Source: Berberis thunbergii (lineage: Eukaryota; Streptophyta; Magnoliopsida; Ranunculales; Berberidaceae). Taken from it: a stretch of DNA of 64,000 nt. Positions within the stretch are counted from its first letter, which is position 1, and each line of letters opens with the position of its first letter. The position numbers were made by a program, and so were the translations under genes. Of the stretch, positions 48,801 to 60,490 are shown one piece after another. The notes beneath the pieces were generated by a model. It was not told the origin of the DNA, did not search any database, and saw only the letters and a program-made list of their open reading frames with translations. Location: assembly GCA_003290165.1 (NCBI GenBank), contig QNQO01000822.1, positions 124,001 through 188,000 of the forward strand, written 5' to 3'.

Positions 48801-51800
48801 CGGGTTGAAGTCTATCTCGCCCCGTTCCCATCCCGATCTCAAAGGATTGGGATGATGTCCATCCTGTCCCATTTTGTTACGCACCCACCCCTAATTTGTA
48901 TTGGATGAGGACACCGAAGGGGAGAAGGATGTTGAGTTTGAGTCCAAAAAGTAGTAGAGTATAATTATATATATATATTTCTAACATGATATTGATTTTT
49001 TTTAGAAAAAAATAGTTATCAGTTTGGACCTTTGGGATCAACAAAAGGAAGATGATATCAAAGCCCTATTGGTCCTTTATGAACCCCAAAACCAGGGTCC
49101 TGAACCCAAGTTCTAAAGTCTCATTACACTGACTGGGGTCAATGCTAACCCTAATTAGTAGGAGATTGGGAGTTCATTATTCCACGCCACCATTACAACA
49201 CAGTTTTTCTTGAGAGTTCTGATAGGGTTACGATGGGTCCTACCACATCAGTCAGTTTGATCATGCATAATTCACTATCTCTTACCAAAGCCCATTCACT
49301 CTAGTGCAATGATAAGCCATCAAAGGAAACAATTTATTCTGTCAAGGTATAACAAACCCTATTTCCAAGAATTGGAGACAAGATTACTCTCAAACTACAC
49401 CAAATGCTTGAAGGACGGAGAAGATTGTAAGATTACTCGCAATTTTTTTTTCTTCAGTTTTTTCCACATTATTTCTTTTCGAATAGTTAGGAAATATTTT
49501 CATGGTGTGTTGAATATGGTGGAGGTTAGAGAATGACAATTAAGATGATGACTGTATTGAAAGTGTATAAATACGACTTAGTAATAATAGAGACCTTGAC
49601 CTTTTGATTGGAGATCAAATCACCTAGATCCTTTGATTGGGGATCAACCACCAATAAACTAAAATAAAAACTTGTATTGTTTGCCTAGACTCTATTACAT
49701 CATATGTATTTATAACCGAAAGCAAAATAATATTTCCTAATTGAATTCAAACCTAATTCTAAAAATAATACTTTCTAATCGAATTCAAACCTAATTCTAA
49801 TCAAACAATAACTCCTAATTCAAAATAGAATATTGTTCTAATTAAGGCATTCTAATCTCAAGTAAATACTAAATATGATTGGGGCATTGCTCAACCCGAA
49901 GGGCATAACCAAAAACTCATAGTGACCATCGTGTGTGCGAAAAACCGTCTTGAAAATATCCGATTCATGAACCCGAATTTGGTGATAACCTGAGCGTAAA
50001 TCGAGCTTAGAAAACACCGATGCGTCGTGTAGTTCGTCCAATAATTCATCCACAATCGAAATTGGAAAACGGTCCTAAATAGTGATTTTATTAAGGGCTT
50101 GATAGTCAACACACATGCGTCAAGAACCATTCTTCTTTTTAACCAAGAGAACCGGTGAAGAATAAGGGCTGATACTGGGTCGAATAAGGCCAGCAGCCTT
50201 CAATTCAAATACAACTTTATCAATTTCGGCCTTTTGAAAGTGAGGATAACGATATGGTCGAACATTTACTGGAAAAACATATGATAAAATCGGAATATGG
50301 TGATCATGTGCTTGGGCGGAAGGGGGGGGGGGAGGGTGTTGGGATTGCCAAAGACATCTGAAAATTCAGCAATAAGTGGTTGAACAACAGCGGGAATGGA
50401 AGCGCCCAAGTCAACTTTCTGATTTAACTGTAAAAGAATGTCGTGACGTTCAATGGACCGGGGTACTATCCATGAACATGACCATAGGAGAATTGTCGCC
50501 AATTAATGTATAAGTATGATTTGCCATCGAGAATGTCATAATCAGCTTGGAAAAGTCCCAATTAATAACACCCAAAGAGCGAAGCCATTCAACACCTAGA
50601 ACCACATCACATCCAGTGATACCCAGAAGGAAGAAGTGGTTGTGGAACTCATAATCTTGTAATTTAAGGGAAACATCCCGACAAGAGCCTGGACTATGCA
50701 AATGGCCACCATCCGCAATCATGACGCTTAAAACACCATCTTTGTGGATTTGAAACCTACATTGTTTGGCAAAAGAAGGGTGCAAAAAATTATGAGTTGA
50801 ACCAGAGTCAACTAAGACAGTGACAGTCATGTGTTTTAATTGTCCAGTGATACGCATGGTTTCAGGCCGTGAAGACCCGAGAAGAGCATGAAGAGAAATC
50901 TCAAGAGGAGGTTCAGATAAAGTATGATCCGGAACAGGAGGCTCAACATCAGAAACGTCTTCTTCTTCCTCATTACCCTCGAGGAGCAAAACATGGGGTG
51001 GCCACATTTATATACTTCATCGCAGTTAAAGCAAAGTCCTTTGGCACGACGGTCTTGTTGTTCAACCCATGACAAACGTTTAACACCTGGTGGTATACTA
51101 GTAACAAACTTTGAAGAATTTGCAACAGTCACAGGATTAGCAGAATTTTGGACAGGCCCTTTTGATCGAGTAGCATTAATGGCATCTTCTTGACATAAAG
51201 CCAACTCAAAAGCATGTGTAATACTGGTAGGGTGTAGCATCCTAACTCTTGCTTGAATATCAACACGCAAACTCGATAGAAAAATGTTAATCTGATGAGA
51301 TTCAGACAAACCGGGCACCAAATTAGATAGCTCGAACTCGGTAATAAATTAGCGAATTGTGCCTTGTTGTACTAACTTGGAAAGAGAACTACACGGATTA
51401 ATATGTTCGCGTGAACCAAAGCGAGAACAAAGAGCTTTCGAAAACTGTTGCCAAGTTAATGCGCCCAGTGATTGGCGAATCCATCGATACCAAGAGTTGG
51501 CATCACCCTAAAGGTGAAGAGCAGCAATGGGAAGCATCTGTTCGCTGGAAAGGCCGTTGAGTTCCTGGTACTGCTCGGCCTGAAATAACCAACCATACGG
51601 ATCAGTTCCGTCGAAACGGGGTAATTCAATACGGAGGCCCTTGCCAGAAATAGGAATAATTGGCCATTGTTGATCCGGTTAAATGTATGGTGCCGGACGA
51701 TATGGCTGGAGATTCCTTTTTTTTAAAGGCAAGCGTGCCGCCGGTGGGTGTAGAACCCAAGACGTGGGGGTTAAACCACCACAGCCTTAACCATCCAACT

Positions 51801-54800
51801 AGGCTACCATTGGCAACTGCTGCAGATTCCTTAACGCCTCTAGAATAGTTGCATTAGTGGTCTCCAGTGTGTGGAGGTGGGATGAAATCCCAGTAACTTG
51901 AGCAGTAAGCTCATTGACTTGCTCTTGTAATTCAACAAAAGTCATTATGCGCTGAAATTGAATGGTGATTTTTTTTTTTTTGTGGTTTGAATATCTCAAA
52001 AAGAAAATTTAAGGGACGGACTGGGGAGAAGTGCATTGAAGATGAGGATGCGCTGAAATTGGGTTGTGTGGCGATGAAGATGAAGATGCGCTAAAACTGG
52101 ATGCACTAAAATTGGATGAAGACGCACTGAAGATGCGATGAAATTGGACGAAGCTCTGGCGATGAGGAAGCTCTAAAATTGGATGATGCTCTGAAACGAT
52201 TGGGTTGCTGAATCGATGAAGGTGATGGTGACGACGGTTGTTGTGCGAGGTTTGTTGTGAGATTTCGATGAACAGGAGGAAGATGATTGTGTAATGCTGT
52301 TGTGAGATTTCGAGTTGCTGTGGTGAGATTTCGATGAATAGGAGGAAGATGTCGAGTTGTTGTGGTGAGATGGATTGAAGCGATGATGATGGTGAAGATG
52401 GTTGCTGACGATGGTGTTGAAGAACAGGTAGGTTTTTTATTTATTTATTTTATTTAAGAACGAAGTAACAAGAAAAAAAAAAAAAAATTGGCTCAGAATC
52501 GATAATGCTATGATACTAGATAATAGAGATCTTGACCTTTTGATTGGAGATCAAACCACCTAGATCTTTTGATTGGGCATCAGCCACCAATAAACTAAAA
52601 TAAAAATTTGTATTGTTTGCCTAAACTCTATTACATCATATGTATTTATAACTGAAAGCAAAATAATACTTTCTAATTGAATTCAAACCTAATTCTAATC
52701 AAACAATAACTTCTAATTCAAAAATAGAATATTGTTCTAACTAAGACATTCTAATCTCAAGTAAATACTAAATATGATTGGTATCTTAACAAGTAACCTT
52801 AGGTTTTTTATAACCTCGAGATACACATAAACACTTTGTGGATTTCATCATTCTTTCAAGATTGCAAAAACCTGATTCCCTATTATTTTTTATCAAAAAG
52901 AATGGTGTGATGTACGAACTGCCAAAGTGGGTATGAAACCTATGTGGGAAGCAATCTGATTCTTTAATGATAATAATTAATAAATCCTAAAGTAGAATTT
53001 AAATGCTTCGCCTCTTCCCCTAACTACCAAATAATCTTATAAATTCAACACGCGCTAAAAGATCAAGTGTGTCGAATTCCTATACAATGAAGTTTACTAT
53101 ATAGAATTCTTAACAGTTCTATAAACTCCAGGAGGGTAGACCAAAGCTAGGTTTAATAATGTACATTCATATTTGGCAGTACACTCAATATTGTTATATG
53201 CATAAACCTAGGAAGAGCATACATTGAATAGATAAAACTGTTCCGTATACTAATACCAAATAATTTTAAGAGAATTGAACATGAAAGCTTGTATATTTTA
53301 GACACAAGACTGCAAATCATCATTTGCCTACAGTAGCAGTCATAAACAGCATGCTAAACATGCAATAGACCAAATCAAAAAACAAAAATCAAAACAAGTA
53401 GGGAAGTTGGTTCCAAATTTTATAATGCATGAAGAGTAAAAGTTCATAAGATAGATCCAAAACTTCATAAAGTTTCTATCTTTACACTCAAAAGTATTAA
53501 TTGTACTTCCACTTACTGACTAGTTTAATCCAGCTAGGCATAGTACTGAGCATGCAAAAAGTACACTTTGGAGATGAAATTGAGCAGACTACAAAAAGGA
53601 TTAAGTTCAAAAAGTTTCCAGAGGGGAATAGAAGAAACCTTTACCAGTGCCTCCCGGGCAGATACATTTGGCTCTGGTCCTCCATAACTGCATTTCTGAT
53701 ACCTATCAAGTGTCTTGTGCATGCTATAACACAATGGGAAAAAAAGTTCTGGTTAAAACCTCTCCAAGATATATGAATTAAGAAGATATATTATAGCATC
53801 AAGATTGCTGATTATTTATACAATCCTTCTCGAGTAAGCAAAATTTTCATCTTGTATGAAATAAGAAAATATACTATTGCATCAAGGTGATTATAAATTA
53901 AGATTGTTGATTATTCGTAACAATCCCTTTTGAGTAAGCAAAAATCTGATTCATTAAAGGAGAATAATACATACAAGATTTCATTGAGGAGAGGGTTAGG
54001 GAGATGAAAGAAAGAGAAAACCAATAATCCTTTCACCAACACAACTAATCTCATACGTTATCTAAAATACTAAATGCTAACGTCTGAAGTACAACGAAAG
54101 AACTGGGATATTCATATAACTTGCTCTAGGCTTATCACTTATGTTGATTATCTTTTTCTTAGTAATTTGCGGCTAATTTTGTGCTGCATAGGGCGATGTG
54201 TGTTACTTCAAGAACTTCATCTACATTAGCTCCATGGGACTTTTTTCAATTAGTGAAGCCAAAGCTCATATGGCAATAAAGTATATAACTATACTCCATT
54301 TTTTAATTCGAAAGTTTAAAAGGTTAACTACAACAAAATACTTGTAACTAAGAATATATATGACAAGTCGCCTAGCTTAACAAGATAATGTTTGAGAAAA
54401 CTATGGTTTTTTCATTCCACTCTCTTCTAAACTCCTTCTCCATATACGAGCAAATTAAGTTTCCTTGCAATTTTCAATGGGAAAAGACATATTAAAGCTT
54501 GTTAAAAAACACAAGCTAGGGATAGAATGGACGTGATGAAAATATTTGAGATGACTATGATTGTTTTCATACCGTTGTTTTCCTATACATATATCCTCAT
54601 TACGCAAAGTTTAATTGCAGTTTTCTATGGGAGAGAACTATGAAATCTTGTTTCAAAGCCTATGGCGGAAGGCACCAAGATATGAAGCCAAACAAAAGCA
54701 AAGTAGCATACATGAAGGAAGAAGAATGCCACAACATTGCACTTCATTCACCAAGGGGTAAGTAAGATAATCTTTATAAAAATATTGTTTTGAATTCAGG

Positions 54801-57800
54801 AATATCAAAAGAAGCATGGGAGGCCTTAGGGAAATTTGTTTCTAGAGTCTCTTGTGTTATTAATTGTATTAAAAGATATTCAAAATAGAAAATTAATTGA
54901 GACATTTTGGAAAGCTTATATGCAAAATCTGGTCATGTCATAACTCCCATTTTAAAAAATTAAAGGATTATCTAAATTGTTACAATAAACTAATGAGTTT
55001 TTATTATTTAAGTATATGAGTTATTTTGAAGAATAAAAAAGTTTGTAGATTGAAAATCAAAGGTGAATTGTGTTCTTGAACGGGCATTTCAGTCAAAGCA
55101 AAAAAGGGAGGGAGGGGAGAAAAAGAAAATGACATACAAAGAGAAAAATAAAGAAGTTCAAAAGTTTAATCTCTTAACCCATCCCAAATGTGGTCACCTG
55201 TGATTCCATCCACCATAGACTGAGCTGGTACTTCATTGGCTTGTTTTTAATCTTGTTAACCATCTTTATTTTACTAATTTAAGTATTAGGGACTAGAAAT
55301 CTAATCATGATTTTAATCTTATAAACTAAAGGAATCTTGTCCACTAGGATTTGAACTTAGTTTTTCATTGTAGACACGATGTAAACAACCTCCAAATAAT
55401 TTAGAACATCATCAATATATTTTCTATCTCAAATTCCTAGTAGCTAATATATTTGGACACCAAATATGTTAATTGTCTTCACTTACCATTCTTTTTTTAC
55501 ATAAATAATCACTTCTTTAAATGCTGATGTGATCATGTTTATCCCACAAAAAAAACCACTTATTACTAATATGGTAGTGAAATTCAAGTTTCGGTATATC
55601 TAGCTAGAAGTTCTATACAAATTTGAGGATCAAAGTGAAGTTCATGTCACTCATTTGGTTCTCTAGAAATTTATGTCTCAACAAGCAGAATATAGGATGT
55701 TTTCTCAGGGAAACAGTGCTTCCTATTGTTTACTTTTTAGTTTCTTGATGCCTTTTAGACAAAATAGTTGAAATTGGGGTTGCTTTACTAAGTGAGCATA
55801 GGGAATTGAAAACCAAGTCCTGCAGTTCAAACTTTCAGTAAACATAGATTAAGCGGATCAATTACGAAATATGGTTTAGAGAAAGTCCCCGAGACTAAAC
55901 CAAGTCTTGATACGCTGTCATAAATCTCAATGAACAAGCATGCTACCTACAAGGACATCTTATACTCTCATGACAAGGAAAATGATATCTAAGTGCATTT
56001 GTTACTACGAGTGCACAAATGTGAATGAGCTTGTCTTCCTAACATGCAATAATAAAGTATCACTTAGCACTCTGAAAATACTAGGGTTTGCATTTTCACC
56101 TATGTTTTATTATTCTTTTAACAGCCATAGCTCTTAGTAGTTTGATCAGGATTTTCATTTACATATACTTCAACTATAATAGCTACACCAGAGATTTAGG
56201 CATATCAGATGCATTTAGTTTTAGTATACTCATTTGAGATCATCATTAATCTTATACTCATTTAGTTTCTTGCGCCAGGGAGTCTCTGTACCTCCATCAT
56301 CCTAGAGATCCACATAATCCACCAATCGAACACAAACACACACAGAGAGCCTAGGGGCCAGGCTCTCTAGATTTTTTGAAGAAAACAATAATAAAAATCG
56401 AAGCAAATAGAAATTATCTTAATTACATATACAACTGCAATAGTTCCAATTGATGTTATTTTTCCCTTAGAATTATTTATACATGATAGAATCGGATTAA
56501 CATCCTATGCAGTATACTAACATTAAATACCCTAGAAATAGCACTTTAAATGCAAAATTATATTTTTCCGCGACAATATTAATCAATTTGTAGTAGATCT
56601 AGAGCTTTATGTACAAAAACATCTATTAATAAACAATATATAATTAGTTTAGCTAAGAGATTATTTACTAAAATTTTCCATTTCTTTATGTTTTGAATTT
56701 TTTTTATGCATGATATGAATTAATCCAACGCTTAATAGCTTCATTAAACCCTATGAAAATATTAAATTTCAAGATCATCCTTAGTGACATCGAAAAGACT
56801 CTAAGGGTGTCTGATCACAATTTCGCCTTACTCCTTGTTATAGTAAAATGAACTGAGATTAATAAGGAGATCCATGTTTTCCATCTCCAGGATAAAAGAG
56901 AGAAGCAGAGAGAGAGAGAGAGAGTTAATTAAGTGCGATGTGATAGCGCGATTAGATAGAAAATAAGTTCAAGAAAGAAAAAGATTAGCAAGCACTTTGT
57001 GATCCAACAGTTTTACAAGTGAAATTGAAAGAATTCAAACAAGAGAGAAACTTGTTAAAGACTATATAATCTTTGGTGTTTTTAGAGATTAAATAGGGGA
57101 AAAAATTTCAGGAAAGAGAAAAGAAAGCCCTAAAACAAGAACAAGCATTTACAGAGATTCAAGCCATAGTAATTAGCTAGGTAAATAAATTAATCAAACC
57201 TAGCAAGATAATTTCACTGAAAAACCAAAAGCAGAATGAAATCCAAACCTCAAAACATCGATAAATCGATCTGAAGCAATGCTTAAATTCAGATCCACTC
57301 TTTTCAGTCACTAAATTTACTGAAAATAAAGACTTCATACAAATCCACTCACAAACCCTAATATCTCAAAAAACTAGAAGAAGAAGAGCTAAACAAATAA
57401 AAAAATGTTTTGCAAAATCATTTCGATTTCTAACCGACCAAAAGAAGGTCTTTGAGTTGAAATCTGTGTATAATAAATAAACATTTTTTATTGGCATTTT
57501 GAAAGGTTAAAGAAACCAAAAATCGACCAAAAAAAAAAACTGACCTAGAACATATTACTTAACGATCAACTAAAAATGTTTTTGTGCAAATCATTTCAAT
57601 TTCTAGCACTCCAAAAAACGACTTCAAGTCGAAATCTCTTCAAATCCATGTATAAACACTTCGATTAAAAAAACAACACTCTTTTCAGCATCTTTATAAC
57701 CAAAACCAAATCAATATCTTCAAAAAAACAAATAAAGAATCGAACACGAAAACGGAAACAAGCAACACAACAATCAAGTGTTTCCATAATCAAAAAATGA

Positions 57801-58060
57801 AAAAAGCAGAATCAAATAATTGTTTTTATTTTTTTTTAAATGTTATATTTTAGCTATTATCATCTAGTGGCTCACCTGGAGGAGCTGCAAAACTCGTACA
57901 GCTTTCCTCTAGTGGAGAAGATGATGAGAGCAACTTCGGCATCGCAAAGAACCGAAAGCTCGTAAGCTTTTTTCAGTAGTCCGTTACGACGCTTTGCGAA
58001 GGTAACTTGCCGATTGATCTTGTTTTCAATCCTCTTCAGCTCAACTCTACCTCTTCCCAT
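39877..58060 (-). CDS. SEP1: SEPALLATA1/2-like E-class MADS-box transcription factor, 8 exons
   Basis: E-class MIKC MADS proteins bind CArG boxes in nuclear floral quartets and are needed for petal, stamen, carpel and meristem identity. Exons (minus): 57876-58060 (185 bp), 53645-53723 (79), 42194-42261 (68), 41989-42088 (100), 41062-41103 (42), 40924-40965 (42), 40077-40210 (134), 39877-39955 (79). All junctions are GT-AG and sum to 243 codons, 242 aa plus TGA. Exon 1 is the MADS domain ([20 protein letters not shown]). Exons 2-6 give I and K domains ([49 protein letters not shown]). The C-terminus has [25 protein letters not shown] and ends NYMPGWLA, as in SEP1/2 rather than SEP3. Intron 1 is 4.2 kb; intron 2 is 11.4 kb and contains another transcription-factor gene. 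No broken codons seen. Confidence 0.96.
42790..42905 (-). mobile_element. tRNA-derived SINE
   Basis: Minus strand: TGGTCAATGGAGTACCA (box A-like), AGGTTCAAATCCTGCC (box B-like), then an A-run at 42790-42798. Inside SEP intron 2. Confidence 0.6.
42910..44640. other. AT-rich intron DNA, nothing recognised
   Basis: Repeated AAATCAGATGCAAGTT / TTGATCAAAATAT phrases (42920-43700) suggest old local duplications. No exon signal. It presumably includes the promoter of the nested AP2/B3 gene. Confidence 0.45.
44724..45782 (+). CDS. AP2/B3 (RAV-family) transcription factor, single exon, nested in SEP intron 2
   Basis: 352 aa from ATG 44724 ([10 protein letters not shown]). The open frame continues 25 codons upstream, but only through a T-run and a CAG acceptor-like site, so 44724 is preferred. 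A Ser-rich start leads to the AP2 domain at about residues 44-100 ([38 protein letters not shown]), then the B3 domain at about 167-285 ([40 protein letters not shown]). The C-terminus has MLFGV, close to the RLFGV repression motif of RAV proteins. Closest in type to the Arabidopsis AP2/B3 proteins of the RAV group. Such proteins bind CAACA and CACCTG elements and often repress growth or flowering genes. AATAAA follows at about 45930. The frame is intact. Confidence 0.95.
   Translation: MMKQMVAGFTSNSRVKEEGSDSNSSSNLYQASKRERLDNPDSSPRFKGVVLQQNGHWGAQIYAKHQRIWLGTFKSEKEAAMAYDSAATKIRSGDSHRNFPLNDLTIEEPNFQELYSTEAILNMIKDGSYQSKFMDFFRTKRSKMENVVDLKLGKGIGNDCGYSCQQLFQKELTESDVGKLNRLVIPKKHAVKYFPPITEFNSADEDVGGVDDIQLVFFDREMKSWKFRYCYWKSSQSFVFTRGWNRFVRENQLKRTDVITFYRCENPEMPKEHQIYCMIDVERNPANINNGTVEEPAGYAGKIMGLHLDFQGSLESATSKFEKEQEEKVVIALGPPMQEEKKNVMLFGVQIS
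45930..46934. other. AT-rich intron DNA downstream of the AP2/B3 gene
   Basis: 3' flank with an AATAAA signal at the left edge. No other features seen. Confidence 0.45.
46935..47472. mobile_element. Non-autonomous hAT element C with perfect 8 bp duplication
   Basis: TAGGGGTGGGCAAAAACCGA ... ACATTGCCCACCCCTA, flanked by ATTAAAAG at 46927-46934 and 47473-47480. It is 538 bp and rich in CGGTTCGGTT / AACCGAACCGA words. Small open frames on both strands reflect these repeats. Confidence 0.92.
47481..48002. other. Intron DNA, nothing recognised
   Basis: Includes a polyA-type run at 47938-47953 after a TTTATATATTACTAG-like end, perhaps a small retroposon tail, but not classifiable. Confidence 0.35.
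48003..48075 (-). mobile_element. Truncated tRNA-derived SINE
   Basis: Minus strand: AGCTCAATGGTTAGAGCTTG (box A), GGTACCACTAGGATGC, and the shared CCAGCTCGCCTTTAAA end. It lies immediately left of hAT element B. Confidence 0.55.
48110..48893. mobile_element. Non-autonomous hAT element B
   Basis: TAAGGGTGGGCATCC ... CACCCACCCCTA, about 784 bp, with CCCGTCCCATC subterminal words and the same size class as the element at 6000. The flanking duplication is imperfect: ATTTTGTA versus AATTTGTA if the ends are set one base in. Confidence 0.75.
48894..49579. other. Intron DNA, nothing recognised
   Basis: AT-rich DNA between hAT B and the gypsy element. Confidence 0.45.
49585..52791 (-). mobile_element. 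Ty3/gypsy LTR retrotransposon, internally deleted
   Basis: Flanked by AGTAA (49580-49584, 52792-52796). The 5' LTR (minus) is 52521-52791 (TGTTAAG...CTCTATTA); the 3' LTR remnant is 49585-49882. Next to the 5' LTR is TAGTATCATAGC, close to the initiator-Met tRNA primer site TGGTATCAGAGC. Minus-strand coding: gag with a zinc-knuckle-like [16 protein letters not shown] (near 51020), protease with [11 protein letters not shown] (near 50780) and RT piece [17 protein letters not shown] / MPFGLSNAP (near 49890-50000). RT is joined directly to the 3' LTR, so the rest of RT, RNase H, integrase, the polypurine tract and the first LTR bases are deleted. Several frame breaks. Not functional. Confidence 0.9.
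51717..51812 (-). mobile_element. SINE nested in the gypsy gag region
   Basis: Minus strand: TAGCCTAGTTGGATGGTTAA (box A), GGGTTCTACACCC (box B), CGCTTGCCTTTAAAAAAAA tail. It interrupts the gypsy gag region. Confidence 0.7.
52797..53644. other. Intron DNA next to SEP exon 2
   Basis: AT-rich; nothing recognised beyond the splice donor at its right edge. Confidence 0.5.
53724..57875 (-). other. Intron 1 of the SEP-like gene (4.2 kb)
   Basis: AT-rich. Contains a SINE relic near 55185-55245 and a short (GA)n near 56902-56924. First introns of related MADS genes often hold enhancer elements, but I could not identify a specific site here by eye. Confidence 0.7.
55185..55245 (-). mobile_element. 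SINE relic
   Basis: Minus strand: AATGAAGTACCAGCTCAGTC and GGATGGAATCACAGGTGACC resemble the SINE at 42790. No tail preserved. Confidence 0.35.
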
Positions 58061-58121
58061 TTTGCAAAATAAAAATAACACAATCACTCAAAACTTTCTC
58101 TTCTCTTCTTTAAGAGATATG

Positions 58122-58134
58122 TATTTATATATAC
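58122..58134 (-). promoter_or_regulatory. TATA box of the SEP-like gene
   Basis: TATATATAAATA on the minus strand about 65 bp upstream of the start codon. The leader between them would be short and CT-rich on the complementary strand. Confidence 0.5.
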
Positions 58135-60364
58135 AACCAAACCACCCTGCCGTAATTTGATTAATTAACTCACTAATCTGTATGATTAGCTTAACTTAAT
58201 CAAGCCCTTCAAAGTGACTGGCAGGTAATTAAAGTCACACTGCCACGTGTCGGAAGATTAAGTAACGAGTAGCTCTGATATCCGTAAGCTTTCGGGCAAT
58301 CATGTGACCTAACCTTAAGAAGAGTGAAGTTGGAGAAATTTTTATACGATATTGCCCTTACAGATAGCTATAGAATGACAAAAATGCCCTCAGTTTTTTT
58401 TAACTGTTTTATTGGAGGTAGAGTGTGGGAGTGATGTACAATTCCGTAAATATCTAATTTATGGATTTTGTTTGAGATGTCATTCAAACATGACAACAAA
58501 TCTATTTGGTGAAATTTTTGAAAAAAGTGAACAAAGTTGTAATAATGAAAGTAAACACAAAAGAAACTGGTGAATAATGTGTGATAGTTTTATCTCTTTA
58601 GGGATTTTACTAAAACCTCATTTTTAAAATTTTTTTTTTTTTGAAAACACCCCTAATGGTAGACTCAAATCCACAAGATTTTAGTCTGTTAAGTGAGTTT
58701 AGAAGAGCGGCAATGAAAAACGCGCACAATTTATGAATATAAGATGTGGGGGTTGTTCTCCGGAAAAAAAAAAATTAGGACTCACGAGATTCATCTGAAC
58801 TGTTTAGTATTGCAATTAACAAGTAATTGAAAATGTTATAGTACTTTCTTTAGAGTGTGTGCAAATCCTACATTTCATGGTTTGTATGTAAAATGTGTAA
58901 CAATCGAGATTTGATCAACATAAAATGGAGGAGAATGAAGCAATTCAACGCGATTGTAGACCATTGACCTAATCGATCTCCATTACAAGAAGAAATTGAC
59001 AAACATCTGAAGACTATAAAGACTTAGAAACAACTTCTTGTTGCATTGACAAGAATGCTGATTATAGCATTTGATTTCATAGCATCAAAATATCTTTGAA
59101 ACTTCCTTTAATTACTTACCAAAAGAATTACCATGACTAAAGAAATAAACCCCATTTTGTGTCAATTCAAACTTTAATTTCATTAATGAAGAAGTTTATC
59201 TTCCACTTAACAAGAAAGAGATGATGATGATGATCACAGCAGTTGTCATCATCTTCTCTTTGAAGTCTCTGAACTCTCACTCTCACTCTCACTCTCACTC
59301 AACTCAAAAACTTTTTTTCTGGTTTAGTCTCTTCACCACATTTTCCTTCATGAGGTCATGGAAAATGTTTTTAACTATAATTTCCCTCCCCAGATTCTTT
59401 TCTTCTTTCTCATATTTTTCTTTAAGAAGATATTTGAAGTGTCCTTAAAATAATAATCTCTGAATATATGTCCTAAATAACATATAGGTAGTAAAGATTA
59501 CTTTATAATTCAATCCTGGTAAAGTACATTAAACCTCCCTACTTTAGTACCTCATAAATAACTGTTTGGTGAGTGAAGCACTGAAATTCTGAAACTAATA
59601 AGTTTATTTCTCCATTTGTGTGATCATAATTCATATTATCCGGAAACTGTAGTCTGTGGTTAAGGCTTTCGTTTTAGGTAAAATTTGCATTTTTAATAAA
59701 AATGACTTGTTTTAATTTGGCATTGCAACTGTATTCTTGTTCATTTTAGACAATGTAATACTAGTATTTATATGATATACTTATGAATTGAAGGAATAAA
59801 CTATTTATAATTTACGCCAAATTTAATGGGGCTTTAATATAAAATTTATCTTCTTTTAACACCTTGATCATATAGCTACCTTATAAACTCATCTCCTTAT
59901 AATACATTTCAAGCAATTAAAGTTTTTTGTCTGCCTCGTGATGGCGACTTATTTGATATCTACTCAAACATCCCATTAGATTACTCTTATTTGATAAAAA
60001 CTTTTTTCAGATATTGTATACATGTTGGATATCTAAATGGTTATTGAAATTGAAACTCAAATGCATATATTGAATAAGCTTGATAATAACATCAAATAAT
60101 TAGGGAATAATACCAAAAGATAATTGGCATTATCAAAAGAAACCCTATTGGATTGCTTGAATGAAACTCTTATGGTGACTGTGTGCCATAGAGTTCATTT
60201 CTTTGTCCATAGGTAGCAGTGCTTGTGACTGTGATAGGTTGTAATGGTAGGTACCAAACTTGACATTGGTGCTTTCCTTCTCATCAATGCAAGAAGAAAT
60301 TTTTTTTTTTGTTAACAATAATTGAATTTTACTTTATTCAATAAAGTCAGCCAATTCATAGCTA
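58135..60364. other. Upstream region of the SEP-like gene
   Basis: No coding features. Contains a CTCTCA hexamer microsatellite (about 59275-59302). Probably includes the SEP promoter. Confidence 0.45.
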
Positions 60365-60490
60365 GAGGTATGATAGCTCAATGGCTGAGCAGTGGCGGAT
60401 AATATCACTAGGCCACAAGGTCAAACCCTGCTGGCGGATGATATCATTTGGGGTGGGGGGGGGGTGTTAAGGTTGAAAAAAAAAAAGATG
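60365..60490 (+). mobile_element. tRNA-derived SINE
   Basis: ATGATAGCTCAATGGCTGAG (box A), AAGGTCAAACCCTGC (box B), a G-run, GTTAAGGTTG and an A-tail at about 60475. The only plus-strand member in the window. Confidence 0.6.

Larger units (their letters stand above)
42262..53644 (-). other. Intron 2 of the SEP-like gene (11.4 kb), host of nested elements
   Basis: Bounded by the donor after GAGGCACTG (53645) and the acceptor before GAACATAGC (42261). It contains, left to right, a SINE (42790), about 1.7 kb of AT-rich DNA, the AP2/B3 gene (44724-45782), hAT elements (46935, 48110), a gypsy remnant (49585-52791) with an inner SINE, and AT-rich DNA. The family intron at this position is usually much shorter, so most of the size is insertion. 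Confidence 0.85.

Noticed and set aside
50869..51193. Plus-strand frames antisense to the gypsy gag
   Set aside because: Shadows of the minus-strand gag/protease coding sequence.
59221..59448. 75-codon frame with Met and Ser-His repeats
   Set aside because: Made from ATG and CTCTCA microsatellites; no supporting features.
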